Source: a virus. Taken from it: DNA of 41,348 bases. The stretch lies in IMG/VR virus record IMGVR_UViG_3300036804_000119, positions 1 through 41,348 of that record. One strand, given 5' to 3'. The translations under genes and the position numbers were made by a program. Below the pieces are notes generated by a model, which was given only the letters and a program-made list of their open reading frames with translations, was not told the origin of the DNA and ran no database searches. This document shows positions 30,832-39,483 of the stretch, piece after piece; position 1 is the first letter of the stretch; each line of letters begins with the position of its first letter.

Positions 30832-32238
30832 TCAAAGTGCCAAAACAGGATTTGAATGTTCGGGCATGAACGCCATAGAGCCGATATGGGCACAAATTAA
30901 TTGCGTGTCGAGCCAAATGGGAATTCCACAGGCCTTAACTCGCTGACAAAATGCCTCGTCTTCACCGAGGTCTCCCTCTGGTTGAAAGAAGCGCCATGCA
31001 GCCATCTCGGTTTGCGGAGCCAGCTGCGGGAAATTACGCTGCACCTCTAAGAACACTTCCCGATGAACCAGAGCGCACCCGAATCCGATCCAGTCTACTT
31101 CGGCCAAGCCGCGTGCCGTCCCGCGTCGGATTTCATTGCACAAGAGTTTGTCCTCATGGCTGCGCGGGTTGATTTCCGGCTGTATTACCAGACTGCCGTG
31201 CCATTTCCGACTAGCGTAAACGCCACCTAGGACAGCCTTCGATTGCCCCAGCATACGCCCCAGCACGTCATAGCTGCAGTACTCCTGGGGCACGCTGGTG
31301 CAGTTGGTGATGTACCGATACCAATCGGGGTTAGCGATTGGGGGAGCCATATCTGCATCTAGCCAGAGACTCCAGAGGCAACCCGATTCTAAAAAACGTT
31401 TTGCTAGCATGTTCCGCGACCGGTGAATCATCGTGTCGGCCTGGAAAGTGAAACCCAGCTCGTACTTCTTAGTGAGATAGCCCAGCACCGTGGTAAAGGG
31501 CAGCGTAGGCCGGTCAAGCACGGCAGAGCAGATCATCACGTTGGTCTTAGTCCGGTTAGGGACACTGGTCACCCAGCCTTCCCGGCCATTGGCCTCAAAG
31601 TGGGGCTCCAGCTCCTCAAGAATCATGTCCTTAATGCCCGGAGTGCGGTGCATGAATTTGAGGATGGCGGCAAGCGGGATCGTGCCCGGATTAGCCATCC
31701 AATTTTTTAGCGTAGTGCCGCTCCGTTCATAGAACTTCTGGGCTTCCTCGCTCTTCTCGCCACCCAGCTCCCAAACGTGATCGCAGATGAGTTTGGCAAG
31801 GTCCAGGGGCGGGCGCTCGGGTTTCTTGGTCTGATGATCATCCTGCGGCGCTACCGGCTCCGGTTGCGGAGGAGGCTCTTGGACCTGCTGTTGCAAAGGA
31901 TTAGACCGGTTGGGCTCAACAATGGTGCCAATCGAAGTGCGACTGCCACCTTGAGGCGGCATCACCGCCATCTGGGGCTGGTTAGGGACATGGGCTTGAG
32001 GTGGCACCACTGCGATCTGCGGAGGGGACGTCACCGCCTCGCCCCGGCCCACCACTTGGCTGATAAATTGACCGGGCTCAACCGGAGTGCCTTGCGGTAT
32101 CTGGTGAGGCCCGCTTGTGCCTGGAGGCGGCTTGCCACTGCCAGGATAATAAAACTCTGCGGTGGGAGGAGGCTGGGCTCCGCCGCTTTTGCCGCCGTAC
32201 TTGGCTTCCAGCGCCGCTGCGTCAGTTTTGATTGCCAT
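30832..32238 (-). CDS. Glycosyltransferase with N-terminal disordered region and helix-turn-helix
   Basis: This is a 468-residue protein. Residues 1-140 are Pro/Gln-rich and disordered with a doubled PPQxAVxPPQ element, like the virion proteins of this phage. Residues about 145-200 (DLAKLICDHVWELGGEKSEE, then FYERSGTTLKNWMANPGTIP) look like a helix-turn-helix. Residues about 230-468 are a GT-A-like domain: NVMICSAVLDRPTLPFTTVL, LWSLWLDADMAPP (DAD as metal motif), VLGGVYASRKW, VDWIGFGCALVHREVF, and GEDEAFCQRVKACGIPIWLD ending in THQLICAHIG-like residues typical of phage glycosyltransferases. It follows the scaffold gene by two bases. The target could be a virion protein or DNA; the added HTH is unusual. 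Confidence 0.82.
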   Translation of the reverse strand: MAIKTDAAALEAKYGGKSGGAQPPPTAEFYYPGSGKPPPGTSGPHQIPQGTPVEPGQFISQVVGRGEAVTSPPQIAVVPPQAHVPNQPQMAVMPPQGGSRTSIGTIVEPNRSNPLQQQVQEPPPQPEPVAPQDDHQTKKPERPPLDLAKLICDHVWELGGEKSEEAQKFYERSGTTLKNWMANPGTIPLAAILKFMHRTPGIKDMILEELEPHFEANGREGWVTSVPNRTKTNVMICSAVLDRPTLPFTTVLGYLTKKYELGFTFQADTMIHRSRNMLAKRFLESGCLWSLWLDADMAPPIANPDWYRYITNCTSVPQEYCSYDVLGRMLGQSKAVLGGVYASRKWHGSLVIQPEINPRSHEDKLLCNEIRRGTARGLAEVDWIGFGCALVHREVFLEVQRNFPQLAPQTEMAAWRFFQPEGDLGEDEAFCQRVKACGIPIWLDTQLICAHIGSMAFMPEHSNPVLAL

Positions 32239-32240
32239 AA

Positions 32241-33545
32241 TTATTGGGTGCCTTTGTCGATGTCATCCCAAATGCTCTGCATGGATTTGCGAGGATCTCC
32301 CAGGTCTTTAATGGAAAGGCCCTGACCGTTTTTCTTGGTCTCTGCCGAAGGCTGCGTGCCGGTAGTGTGCGCTAACTTCCGGCGGGCTCCCGTAATCTTT
32401 TCTAGGTCGCCTCTGAGCTGGTCGCGCTCACTTTTCACGTCTTTAAGCTCCTTCTCCAGATTGACGATCTGATCATTCATTATTTGAGAGCGGGTCGCCT
32501 CCACGGCCACTCGCACCCAGGCGCGCGGGCCGTTTTTAGAAATATCCCTGACCTGGGAAACAAAGAAGTCGTTGAGCTTCTGGAAGCGGGCGTTATGCGC
32601 CTCCATGGCGGCACGCTCTTCGGTCGTCTTAGCCTGACTGACGTCCACCGGCATAACCGTCGAGATCCGCTTTTCCTGTTCCCCGATCTCCGCCATGATT
32701 TCCGCTTCGACCTGCTGGCCCGTGCGTTGAGCTTTCTCGTTAATCCAGTTGTCGAAGCTGGACTTGTCATTGGTCCGGCGGGTGATCTCGGCGTCCCGGT
32801 CCTTCTGCAGCTCTAAGAGTTTACTGACCTGATTAAGTAGGGAGCTGCGCTCCAGCTCATTGGGCACCTTGGCTACCACACTGTTGAGCCACCAGTCCCG
32901 GTTTACTGCGTCCGGCCCATAGTTCTGCTTAATGTGCTGGGCCCAGTTCTGCGCGGCCTGCCGGTCCTGCAGAACCTCAACCGCTTGGTCTAAGATCCGA
33001 TCAAACTGGTTGCGAACCGGCGCATGGTACTGCTTCAGGAACTCCGGGTCGGACATGAAGTCGAACCGGCGACGGACTTGGACGGCTTGCTCGTAATCTG
33101 CTCGAGTCTCCGGCGTCCAGGCATTCTGGCGCGCCTGGGCCAGCTCCTGCTCCATCGCCTGGGCCTTCTGCGCGGCCTCGTTGGCCCTGCGCTGGTCGGC
33201 CTTCCAGAGTTCCTTGATCTTCTTAAACTGCTCAACATGCTCGGGCCGGGGCGTGTAAGTACCGGCAGTCAGCTCGAGCTTATCGATATCCACCGGCTCT
33301 GGGGCTGTTCCTGTGGCCGGTACGGTCTCCTTCGGCGTTTCGGTGGGAGTTTCCTTGGGAGCCTCCTTGGGAGTTTCCGGCGCTGCCGGAGCTTCTGGGG
33401 GAGCCTCTTTGGGCGCGCCCTGGTCTTGGGTTTCCCAAAAGTCTTCGAAGGACTTATTCAGGTCTCCCACCTGCGCCTTATCGACCCCTAGATCGATAGT
33501 CGTAGTCTCTGGGACCGTGGTAGACAGAGGTACATCATCAGCCAT
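32241..33545 (-). CDS. Scaffolding-like coiled-coil protein
   Basis: This 434-residue acidic, helical protein lies between portal and capsid genes. Residues 45-85 form a Pro/Glu/Thr-rich linker (KEAPKETPTETPKETVPATG). Residues about 100-400 are predicted helix or coiled coil (EQFKKIKELWKADQRRANEA; IVNLEKELKDVKSERDQLRG). The C-terminus, basic and then acidic (RKLAHTTGTQPSAETKKNG, ending SIWDDIDKGTQ), resembles capsid-binding ends of scaffolds. Its position and composition match internal scaffolds that are lost during capsid maturation. No protease motif seen in it. It starts at 33545 and follows the 87-residue gene by four bases. Confidence 0.75.
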   Translation of the reverse strand: MADDVPLSTTVPETTTIDLGVDKAQVGDLNKSFEDFWETQDQGAPKEAPPEAPAAPETPKEAPKETPTETPKETVPATGTAPEPVDIDKLELTAGTYTPRPEHVEQFKKIKELWKADQRRANEAAQKAQAMEQELAQARQNAWTPETRADYEQAVQVRRRFDFMSDPEFLKQYHAPVRNQFDRILDQAVEVLQDRQAAQNWAQHIKQNYGPDAVNRDWWLNSVVAKVPNELERSSLLNQVSKLLELQKDRDAEITRRTNDKSSFDNWINEKAQRTGQQVEAEIMAEIGEQEKRISTVMPVDVSQAKTTEERAAMEAHNARFQKLNDFFVSQVRDISKNGPRAWVRVAVEATRSQIMNDQIVNLEKELKDVKSERDQLRGDLEKITGARRKLAHTTGTQPSAETKKNGQGLSIKDLGDPRKSMQSIWDDIDKGTQ

Positions 33546-33549
33546 GGCT

Positions 33550-33813
33550 TTAGTCTTTCGTCATATCGATTGGTTTTAAGCTCGAGGTCTCTTCGGTCCT
33601 CACCGTGCGGGTCGCCGGAATCGCTTCGTTCAAGAAATGCTCATATCCGGCGACGTAGGCCCCGCTCAACGCTGCGGCCTCGGTCCCCTTAGTGATATCC
33701 ACCTTGGGTTTCATTGTCATCAGCGTCGACAGCCAGCGAACTCCCTGTTTCGAACTGAGGAAATCGTTGATGGCGCTCGCATCGGAGGCCGTCCACATCT
33801 GGGGGACCATCAT
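33550..33813 (-). CDS. Small head protein between portal and scaffold
   Basis: This is an 87-residue protein starting at 33813, overlapping the portal stop as ATGA, with a second ATG immediately following. WTASDASAINDFLSSKQGVR then WLSTLMTMKPKVDI and AAALSGAYVAGYEHFLNEAI follow a pattern (WTpeda..l..fL.s..G..l...L.....d....e.a.L.g.v.Gye..l) common to small unnamed proteins encoded between portal and scaffold in podovirus-like genomes. Its role is probably in head assembly; no biochemical function is known to me. Confidence 0.7.
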   Translation of the reverse strand: MMVPQMWTASDASAINDFLSSKQGVRWLSTLMTMKPKVDITKGTEAAALSGAYVAGYEHFLNEAIPATRTVRTEETSSLKPIDMTKD

Positions 33814-36299
33814 TGCATGCCTCCTCCTGCTCCTAACTGGGGCATGCCGCCAGCGCCATTAGCGCCCCCTGGAGCCCCTAATCCCATCCCGGCAGCATTA
33901 TTGCCCATGGGAATGCCCATCGGCCCTGTGGGGCCCATTGGCGGCTGTTGTGGGGGCATTCCCATTCCGGCCACTCCGGCATTCTGCTGGGCCAGGGCCT
34001 GCATCTGTGCCGCCATCTGTTCAGCCTGCATGATCTTCTGGTTTAGTTCTCCGTACATTTTCTCCAGATCCTTCATTTGCAGAATTTGAGGCTTGAGCTG
34101 GCGCTCGTTGGCTCCGCCCTGGAGCATCGCCTGCACATGGGCCTCGGCGTGCGTCACGCCCAGTTTACAGGCGTTAAGCAGGTCTTTTGGCACCTGCACC
34201 GGAGGCATCTGGGAGGCAATTTTGAGGTGGTCGGCAACCGCTGGCACGATGGTCTGGAAGTGCTGCATATGGGGATCGCGTTGGCTTACTTGGACCCCGA
34301 TGCCCGATCCTAACATGGTTGACCACTCCATTTGCTGGTTGCGCTGGGCTTCGATGTCGGTGGTCTGTCCCGGCTGGGGCACGTAGAGTTCTTTGGCGAT
34401 CTGAAAGCCCACCATCCGGTTCGCGGCCTGCTCGTCTAACTTCGACTGGTCGAAATTCGGGTTGCCCTTGGCCAGCTGGTAGAACTGCAGGAACATCATG
34501 TCGTCGTCCCGGCCAGCGTGCTGGGTGAATTGGGTGGCCGGTTCATGGGCTAGGATAATGACCTCTTGGATGGAAAGCCCATCGTCAAGCAAGCGCATGA
34601 TGGTCTCGACACTTGCTTGGTCGGCATCCCCTAGGTCCGGCGCGCGCGTGAACTGTTTCTGGGTATCGTCGTCAACCTCCATCATGGCGTCGTAGAGGTC
34701 GGCAAAGATGATGGTCTTGCCGGTGTCAGCGGCTTTAATCCGCGCTTTGCGCTGTTTCATGGCGGCGCGCAAATTGACCTTGGAGTAGATCCGGCGCTGC
34801 ATGGAACTAACGCCGCGCGTGAACTGGACCCACCACCGGTTCATCATACCTTCCTTGACCTCTTCCTCTTTAACGACATCAATCGAACTCTGGGTAGCAG
34901 TTTGCATCTGCTGGCCGTTGTTAGAGATCTGCTGCTGTTGAGGCATGAAGGCTCCGGCAATGATCTCTGCCGTGTTAGAGAGCTTCTGATCCAGACCCAG
35001 CCAGTTATTGATGTCGACCTTGAACTGCTGCATGAGCAGCGTAAAACCTTCCGGTATTACCATGAATGGCGAACGCACATGCGGCTGCAGCCGACCGATA
35101 ATCGACTCCTCGGCTTGGCCCACTAACAGCCCAGAGATGTACATGGCATCGATAAAGCACATCCGGGCTTTCTCCATGGCTAGAGAAATATTATAAAGGA
35201 GGCGTCCGATCCCCTTACTACCAAAAAGCCGACAGTTCCCGGCCTGGAAGCTGAACAAGGTAATTACATCGTCCATGGCCTCGGCTACTCGCTCAAAATA
35301 GCCTAGCTCATAGGGATCTTGTTCCATGGGCCTGGGCTCACCCGGCACCGGCTCCGCAGTCTGGGATGGACTCTTTTCCATGGGCCGACTACGGTTGGAG
35401 TTGGAGCGTTTACTGCCATTTCTATTAACCCACCAATGATCGACCGTATTATCATAACACTTAACGAAAACGTGTGCCGTCTCGATCATTTTGGATGATC
35501 GGTGAAAGGAGTAATACAAATTTCCTTCACGGACCATGTCGGAGAGCTGCCTGGGGTTGTAGACAAACGAATCGTACGGTGGGGCCGCTTTCTCCACAGC
35601 GGCCTTAATATTCTGGACGTGATAACCGGCTTTCTCAGCCGAATCGGCGTCCTCGATTATCGCACACGCTTCGTGGATGTAATAATTAGCTTTAACCACA
35701 AAGACGGGCAGCTTTTCCGCGAGCTGCGGCGCTTGCTCGTCGAAAAGCGTGTCCTCTTGACGGAAAGTCTGCGGCCTCCACTCGAATTCGTCCATCTGCA
35801 CGCCTGCGGTATAACCGTAGAGCACATTCTCGGTCGCTATCTGTTCAACGTAGTCCACCCAACCGTTCCAACTCCTGAGTTGTTCGGTCGTCCGTTCCCT
35901 GAATTTCTCTGTTTTGTTGGTCGCATTGATGAAGGAGTCGGGAAGTTCGCTAGCGGTAAGGTATTTCATGCCATGCACCGCATCGGTGAGCCGTGGCGTG
36001 ACACGGTCAACGAATGTCGCGAGTACCAGGGTGGAAAAATTGGCTCGCCAGCCTTGTGCATTGGAGTCCAGTTTTTTCTGATCAAACGGACTGCCTCCGT
36101 TGTACTGGTCAGAGATCAGCTTGTTGCGATTGGCCCGCGCCTGATTGTCTCTTTGGAGGCGCTGGAAGACCTCGAAAGCCTGTTGAGCGGTCGAGATCGG
36201 CTTATTTACGACCTTCGTGGAGTCCTCTGCAAAGCGAACGGTATTAAATCTGCCGAGTTGCTCTCCTCCAAATGAATCAGTGATGCCGTCACTAGCCAT
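33810..36299 (-). CDS. Portal protein
   Basis: This is an 829-residue protein starting at 36299. The large size, position after terminase, and segments such as RDNQARANRNKLISDQYNGG, FSTLVLATFVDRVTPRLTDA, LYGYTAGVQMDEFEWRPQTF, NISLAMEKARMCFIDAMYIS and ISNNGQQMQTATQSSIDVVK fit the large portal proteins of short-tailed phages. The clip or stem region is followed by helices and a Met/Gln coiled coil (KDLEKMYGELNQKIMQAEQM), then a Gly/Met/Pro-rich C-terminal tail, probably facing the capsid interior. It forms the dodecameric DNA channel and docks the terminase. It overlaps an HNH gene by 8 bases and the next head gene by 4. Assignment is by size, context and pattern. Confidence 0.85.
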   Translation of the reverse strand: MASDGITDSFGGEQLGRFNTVRFAEDSTKVVNKPISTAQQAFEVFQRLQRDNQARANRNKLISDQYNGGSPFDQKKLDSNAQGWRANFSTLVLATFVDRVTPRLTDAVHGMKYLTASELPDSFINATNKTEKFRERTTEQLRSWNGWVDYVEQIATENVLYGYTAGVQMDEFEWRPQTFRQEDTLFDEQAPQLAEKLPVFVVKANYYIHEACAIIEDADSAEKAGYHVQNIKAAVEKAAPPYDSFVYNPRQLSDMVREGNLYYSFHRSSKMIETAHVFVKCYDNTVDHWWVNRNGSKRSNSNRSRPMEKSPSQTAEPVPGEPRPMEQDPYELGYFERVAEAMDDVITLFSFQAGNCRLFGSKGIGRLLYNISLAMEKARMCFIDAMYISGLLVGQAEESIIGRLQPHVRSPFMVIPEGFTLLMQQFKVDINNWLGLDQKLSNTAEIIAGAFMPQQQQISNNGQQMQTATQSSIDVVKEEEVKEGMMNRWWVQFTRGVSSMQRRIYSKVNLRAAMKQRKARIKAADTGKTIIFADLYDAMMEVDDDTQKQFTRAPDLGDADQASVETIMRLLDDGLSIQEVIILAHEPATQFTQHAGRDDDMMFLQFYQLAKGNPNFDQSKLDEQAANRMVGFQIAKELYVPQPGQTTDIEAQRNQQMEWSTMLGSGIGVQVSQRDPHMQHFQTIVPAVADHLKIASQMPPVQVPKDLLNACKLGVTHAEAHVQAMLQGGANERQLKPQILQMKDLEKMYGELNQKIMQAEQMAAQMQALAQQNAGVAGMGMPPQQPPMGPTGPMGIPMGNNAAGMGLGAPGGANGAGGMPQLGAGGGMQ

Positions 36300-36690
36300 A
36301 TTTTTGCTCCTTCTTTTTTACGTAGGATGCTTTTTTGCATCGCTTACATTGGCGGCGTCGGCCATTAACCTTAATGACGTTTTCCTCGCTCAATAGGTGG
36401 CCTCGGGCGCAATGAGTACTCAAATGTCGGGCTGAATGATCCAGCTGGTTAAGGACCGCTAAATGGTCCGGGTTACAACATGCCCTGACCTCGCATTTAT
36501 GGTGCAGTTGAAAGCCTTCAGGGACAGGACCCACGAACAATTCGAATAAGAGACGGTGGACTCGCGTGGCTTTACGGAAGATAGCTACATAGCCGTAACC
36601 CTGGCTTTTAGCACCCGTCCAGAGCCAGCAACCATTGTCATCGACTTTAAGCCGGGTGCGGTATCTAGGGGGAACTTGTTCTAGTTTCAT
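36292..36690 (-). CDS. HNH endonuclease (homing type)
   Basis: This is a 132-residue protein from ATG at 36690. RVHRLLFELFVGPVPEGFQL then HHKCEVRACCNPDHLAVLNQ (63-82) is the HNH core, with HH, CCNP and DHL residues as in phage HNH enzymes. The C-terminal CARGHLLSEENVIKVNGRRR then CKRCKKAS supplies extra Cys ligands (a CxxH...CxxC zinc site). It sits between the Cys-rich 208-residue gene (4-base overlap) and portal (8-base overlap). It is a second independent HNH element in the structural operon. Confidence 0.88.
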   Translation of the reverse strand: MKLEQVPPRYRTRLKVDDNGCWLWTGAKSQGYGYVAIFRKATRVHRLLFELFVGPVPEGFQLHHKCEVRACCNPDHLAVLNQLDHSARHLSTHCARGHLLSEENVIKVNGRRRQCKRCKKASYVKKKEQKYG

Positions 36691-37313
36691 TGTTTGACCC
36701 AGCAGTGGGAAGGAGGAGGGTGAATTGCCGCTGACTTAGTATCGTTCAGCCAGATAGCCGCCCGGTTAACATGGCCGTAGGCGCGACACATATGCAGCTG
36801 TCGGTCTAAAGGTGTCCTTAAGTTGCCCAGGAAATTCTGAATCCTGACTTCAATAACGTCATTGCAGGGGGCGCAGGGAGTTTGCCAACGAATGTTGAGG
36901 GTACACTGAGCGCAAATCTGGGCGCGATGTCCAGCTAAGCCCGTATCGACGAATTCGGGTTTGAAACTAGCGAATTGGCCTAACCAATTCCCAGCCCGGT
37001 CGATGGGCGCACTGTAATCGCGCCGGATAAAGCCGGTTCCCTGCACCTTGTGGGGAGCAGGACTCGAATCGGCGCAGTTTTGCCGGAAATTAGCGCAGTA
37101 GTAGGCCTTTAAATCAGCCCGGACAGCCTCGATGTAGGCATTTTCCGATCCGCATAGGTCGAGATGACGTCTGCGGAAGTCGAGGATGTTGTCGATTAAC
37201 TGCTCAAAACTGAATCCTATGATTTTGTGGGTCTGCCCGCTTGCTAACTTCTGCAGGTAGTGCCAGCCACCGGGCGGAACTACGCTAGTGATAATTCCAT
37301 ATTCGACAGACAC
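36687..37313 (-). CDS. Cys-rich zinc-binding-type phage protein
   Basis: This is a 208-residue protein from ATG at 37313 (MSVEYGIITSVVPPGGWHYL). Residues 1-90 contain a conserved-looking helical region (FEQLIDNILDFRRRHLDLCG). Residues about 130-185 hold QICAQCTLNIRWQTPCAPCN and DRQLHMCRAYGHVNRAAIWL: two CxxC pairs and a further C/H pair that could bind zinc. I recall similar AxxCAxCxLN...CxxC...LxxCxxxGxxxxxxVW proteins beside terminase in other phages. Function is unknown; DNA or protein binding in packaging is possible. Confidence 0.7.
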   Translation of the reverse strand: MSVEYGIITSVVPPGGWHYLQKLASGQTHKIIGFSFEQLIDNILDFRRRHLDLCGSENAYIEAVRADLKAYYCANFRQNCADSSPAPHKVQGTGFIRRDYSAPIDRAGNWLGQFASFKPEFVDTGLAGHRAQICAQCTLNIRWQTPCAPCNDVIEVRIQNFLGNLRTPLDRQLHMCRAYGHVNRAAIWLNDTKSAAIHPPPSHCWVKQ

Positions 37314-37316
37314 ACT

Positions 37317-37607
37317 TTAATGGCCGGAAGTTCTTTTCGGGGTGCCTTTGATTGATTTTTGAGAGAAGGCCGGAACACTCTTAGCCGCCTTACCGGAGTT
37401 GCTGTTGTTGAACGCCGGAGCTTTGGAGCGCCCGCTGGTCCGGTTCAAGGTGGATGCGGTCGGATAAGTTGCCGCCATATGCGGAACGGCTTTCTGCTTG
37501 CCCGCATTGGTCGATTTGACATGGTCGGTAAAACCGCTGCGCTGGCCGTTGCCGCCAACGGTGGGGCCAGGAGACGACTTTTTACTGAAGGCTGGTATAG
37601 AACGCAT
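37317..37607 (-). CDS. Small basic Ser/Lys/Gly-rich protein
   Basis: This 96-residue protein starts at 37607 (MRSIPAFSKKSSPGPTVGGN). It is strongly basic and disordered with three related PAF(S/N)xKSxxG elements near residues 5, 63 and 79. There is no Shine-Dalgarno site (CCTCC precedes it on this strand). It sits between terminase and the Cys-rich gene, 3 bases from the latter. The composition suggests a nucleic-acid-binding or virion peptide. No family recognised, and the frame could be wrong. Confidence 0.5.
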   Translation of the reverse strand: MRSIPAFSKKSSPGPTVGGNGQRSGFTDHVKSTNAGKQKAVPHMAATYPTASTLNRTSGRSKAPAFNNSNSGKAAKSVPAFSQKSIKGTPKRTSGH

Positions 37608-37671
37608 AGCTCTGTAAATAGGAGGAAACGCCAGTTGGATCTATACGCCTAAGACGGGGCGCAAGTCTAGA

Positions 37672-39483
37672 CTAGAGATCCTGAGTGAAGTCGATGTACT
37701 GGGTGCGTTCGCGCGGGCCGATGTTGCCGTCCGGCTGGAGCGCGGCCCGCTTAGATCCAACCATACTCGCTTTTTCGGGCCCATTAAGCGCGCAGCCGTG
37801 AACTAGCATCACTAGGCCGTCGCCGATGTCCGGCGACCAGCCCAGGCGCTTTTTAAACTCTTTCTTGGGCTCAAGCCGAATGCGCGGTTTGCCCGATGGG
37901 CCTTTACTGGAGGGCTGGAACCGGCGGCTGGACAGCTCTTTAAAGAGCTGGGTGGTCTGCACCTGGGGATGGATACACAGAAGGCCGAATTCCAGAAACT
38001 TGCGCACCCGCATATGCATCTCGGTCGTCACGCCATCGTAGACCTCGACTGCGTAATCGTGATCATCAGCCAGGAGCTTGCGCGCGCCCGATTCCGCGCC
38101 CCACATGACTCCCCGGATTGAACCACTCCACTGTTCGCACATAGCATCGTGGGTGCCGGTGCCCACTCCGGTGCGGTCGCAGGTCACCCAGTCAGGATGG
38201 ATGTTGAGGCCTTTGCATTTAACTTCCAGGCTACTAGCAAGCGCTATCGTTTTCTCTTTCGGCATATCGTAGTACTGGTCAACCTGCACGGCGTAGCGGG
38301 GCTTCTTAAAAAGGATAGGGACGCCCCGCAGCGGCTGGAAGCCGATGGCTTTACCGTATTTGCCCACTACCAGAATGATGCGGTCCCCGCCTTCACTGGC
38401 CAGATCGATTCCGGCAGCTCCCACCGTGCGCCCGTCGAAGATGAACTGGCCGATCACCGGCTCGAGCAACGAGTAGGGGATGAGAGTGTTCTGGAGCGCC
38501 GAGAGCGGATACATGCCGCGCCCGAAAGTCAGGTAGCGGCTGGACTGCCCTCCTAACTCCAGAGCATAAATCTGGTAACCGTCCCAGGTCAGGAAACCCG
38601 GAAAAATTAACTGCCGCTGTTGAACATTCTCACTGTCAGCCCCATCGAGTCTAAGGACGCTCCAGCGCTCGCTAGAGTACCATTCCTTGTCCTTATCGAG
38701 ATCGATCTGCGTCCACCCGCATGCCGGTTCAGCGAGTTGCGCGAGCTTACTCGTGACATCTCGTGGATTGGTTGCACAGCAGACTTTGACTGCTTCAGCG
38801 CCCCAGGCAGAGGCGAGAAGATTTGCCACGCCTTCCCATACTCCCGCAGGAATCTCTTCCGCCTCGTCCAGAAAGGCTCGGACGCGCGACATACTTCCAA
38901 AGGCCGGATGAGCGCGGCTTCGGGGCACTGGGTGAAAACCTTGAAGAACACCTTTGCCATCTTCACCCTGTGGGATTGCCACGAGCGTGATGGCACTGTG
39001 CCGGTCCTTAGGGTTAAGGCCGACAAACATATCCATCGCCAGCCCCGGAAGGGGGATAATGGCGTTCTGGTACAAACGTTGGAGGGTGGAGAAGCTTTGC
39101 GACTTCGCATGGCCACCCGTCGTCGAAATGATCTTAATCTCTGTGAATTCTGGGTCACGTATCCAATCCAGTAAAAGGTAACAAATTATCGTGTAAGTCT
39201 TGCCCAGCGCCGCCCCGCCTAGAACGATCAAATTCTGGGTAGTGCGGACTTTCTGAATGACTTGTTTGACGGCCTGGGGCCCGTAATTGAAAAGGGCCTC
39301 CCCCCAAAGGATAAGGCCCGCAGCCCCATAACGTTCAGTCTCAAGGAGCCGTTTTGCGAGCGCCCAGATCCAGCTCTTGGCTTGATCTGGGCTTTCGACC
39401 GAGTTGTCTATCTGGTAGACGGCCCGGACTAACTCTTCATCAGTTCCTTCACCACACTCGCGACGAAACTGCACCAGATCCAT
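37672..39483 (-). CDS. terL: Terminase large subunit
   Basis: This 603-residue protein contains an ATPase domain with Walker A GGAALGKT (89-96), a Walker B-like VRAFLDEAEE (201-210, DE at 206-207) and the coupling motif CATNP (236-240). The nuclease domain has GIDLASEGGDRIILVVGKYG (about 365), with the first acidic cluster, and VTCDRTGVGTGTHDAMCEQW (about 440) with the second. It powers DNA translocation into the prohead and cuts the concatemer. It starts at 39483 within the preceding overlapping frames, with no strong Shine-Dalgarno site. The C-terminus ends FTQDL at 37672. Order terminase-portal-scaffold-capsid confirms the call. Confidence 0.92.
   Translation of the reverse strand: MDLVQFRRECGEGTDEELVRAVYQIDNSVESPDQAKSWIWALAKRLLETERYGAAGLILWGEALFNYGPQAVKQVIQKVRTTQNLIVLGGAALGKTYTIICYLLLDWIRDPEFTEIKIISTTGGHAKSQSFSTLQRLYQNAIIPLPGLAMDMFVGLNPKDRHSAITLVAIPQGEDGKGVLQGFHPVPRSRAHPAFGSMSRVRAFLDEAEEIPAGVWEGVANLLASAWGAEAVKVCCATNPRDVTSKLAQLAEPACGWTQIDLDKDKEWYSSERWSVLRLDGADSENVQQRQLIFPGFLTWDGYQIYALELGGQSSRYLTFGRGMYPLSALQNTLIPYSLLEPVIGQFIFDGRTVGAAGIDLASEGGDRIILVVGKYGKAIGFQPLRGVPILFKKPRYAVQVDQYYDMPKEKTIALASSLEVKCKGLNIHPDWVTCDRTGVGTGTHDAMCEQWSGSIRGVMWGAESGARKLLADDHDYAVEVYDGVTTEMHMRVRKFLEFGLLCIHPQVQTTQLFKELSSRRFQPSSKGPSGKPRIRLEPKKEFKKRLGWSPDIGDGLVMLVHGCALNGPEKASMVGSKRAALQPDGNIGPRERTQYIDFTQDL

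Noticed and set aside
35502-36275. Rightward 257-codon frame opposite the portal gene
   Set aside because: Although long, it is antisense to a well-supported portal coding region, has no ribosome-binding site and no recognisable motif.
37359-37652. Rightward frame of 97 codons opposite the 96-aa basic protein
   Set aside because: GGAGG at 37620 lies near its end rather than before its start, and the translation looks like a shadow.
38607-39174. Long frames of about 183 codons on both strands inside terL
   Set aside because: They are antisense or out-of-frame shadows; the terL frame has the Walker and nuclease motifs.
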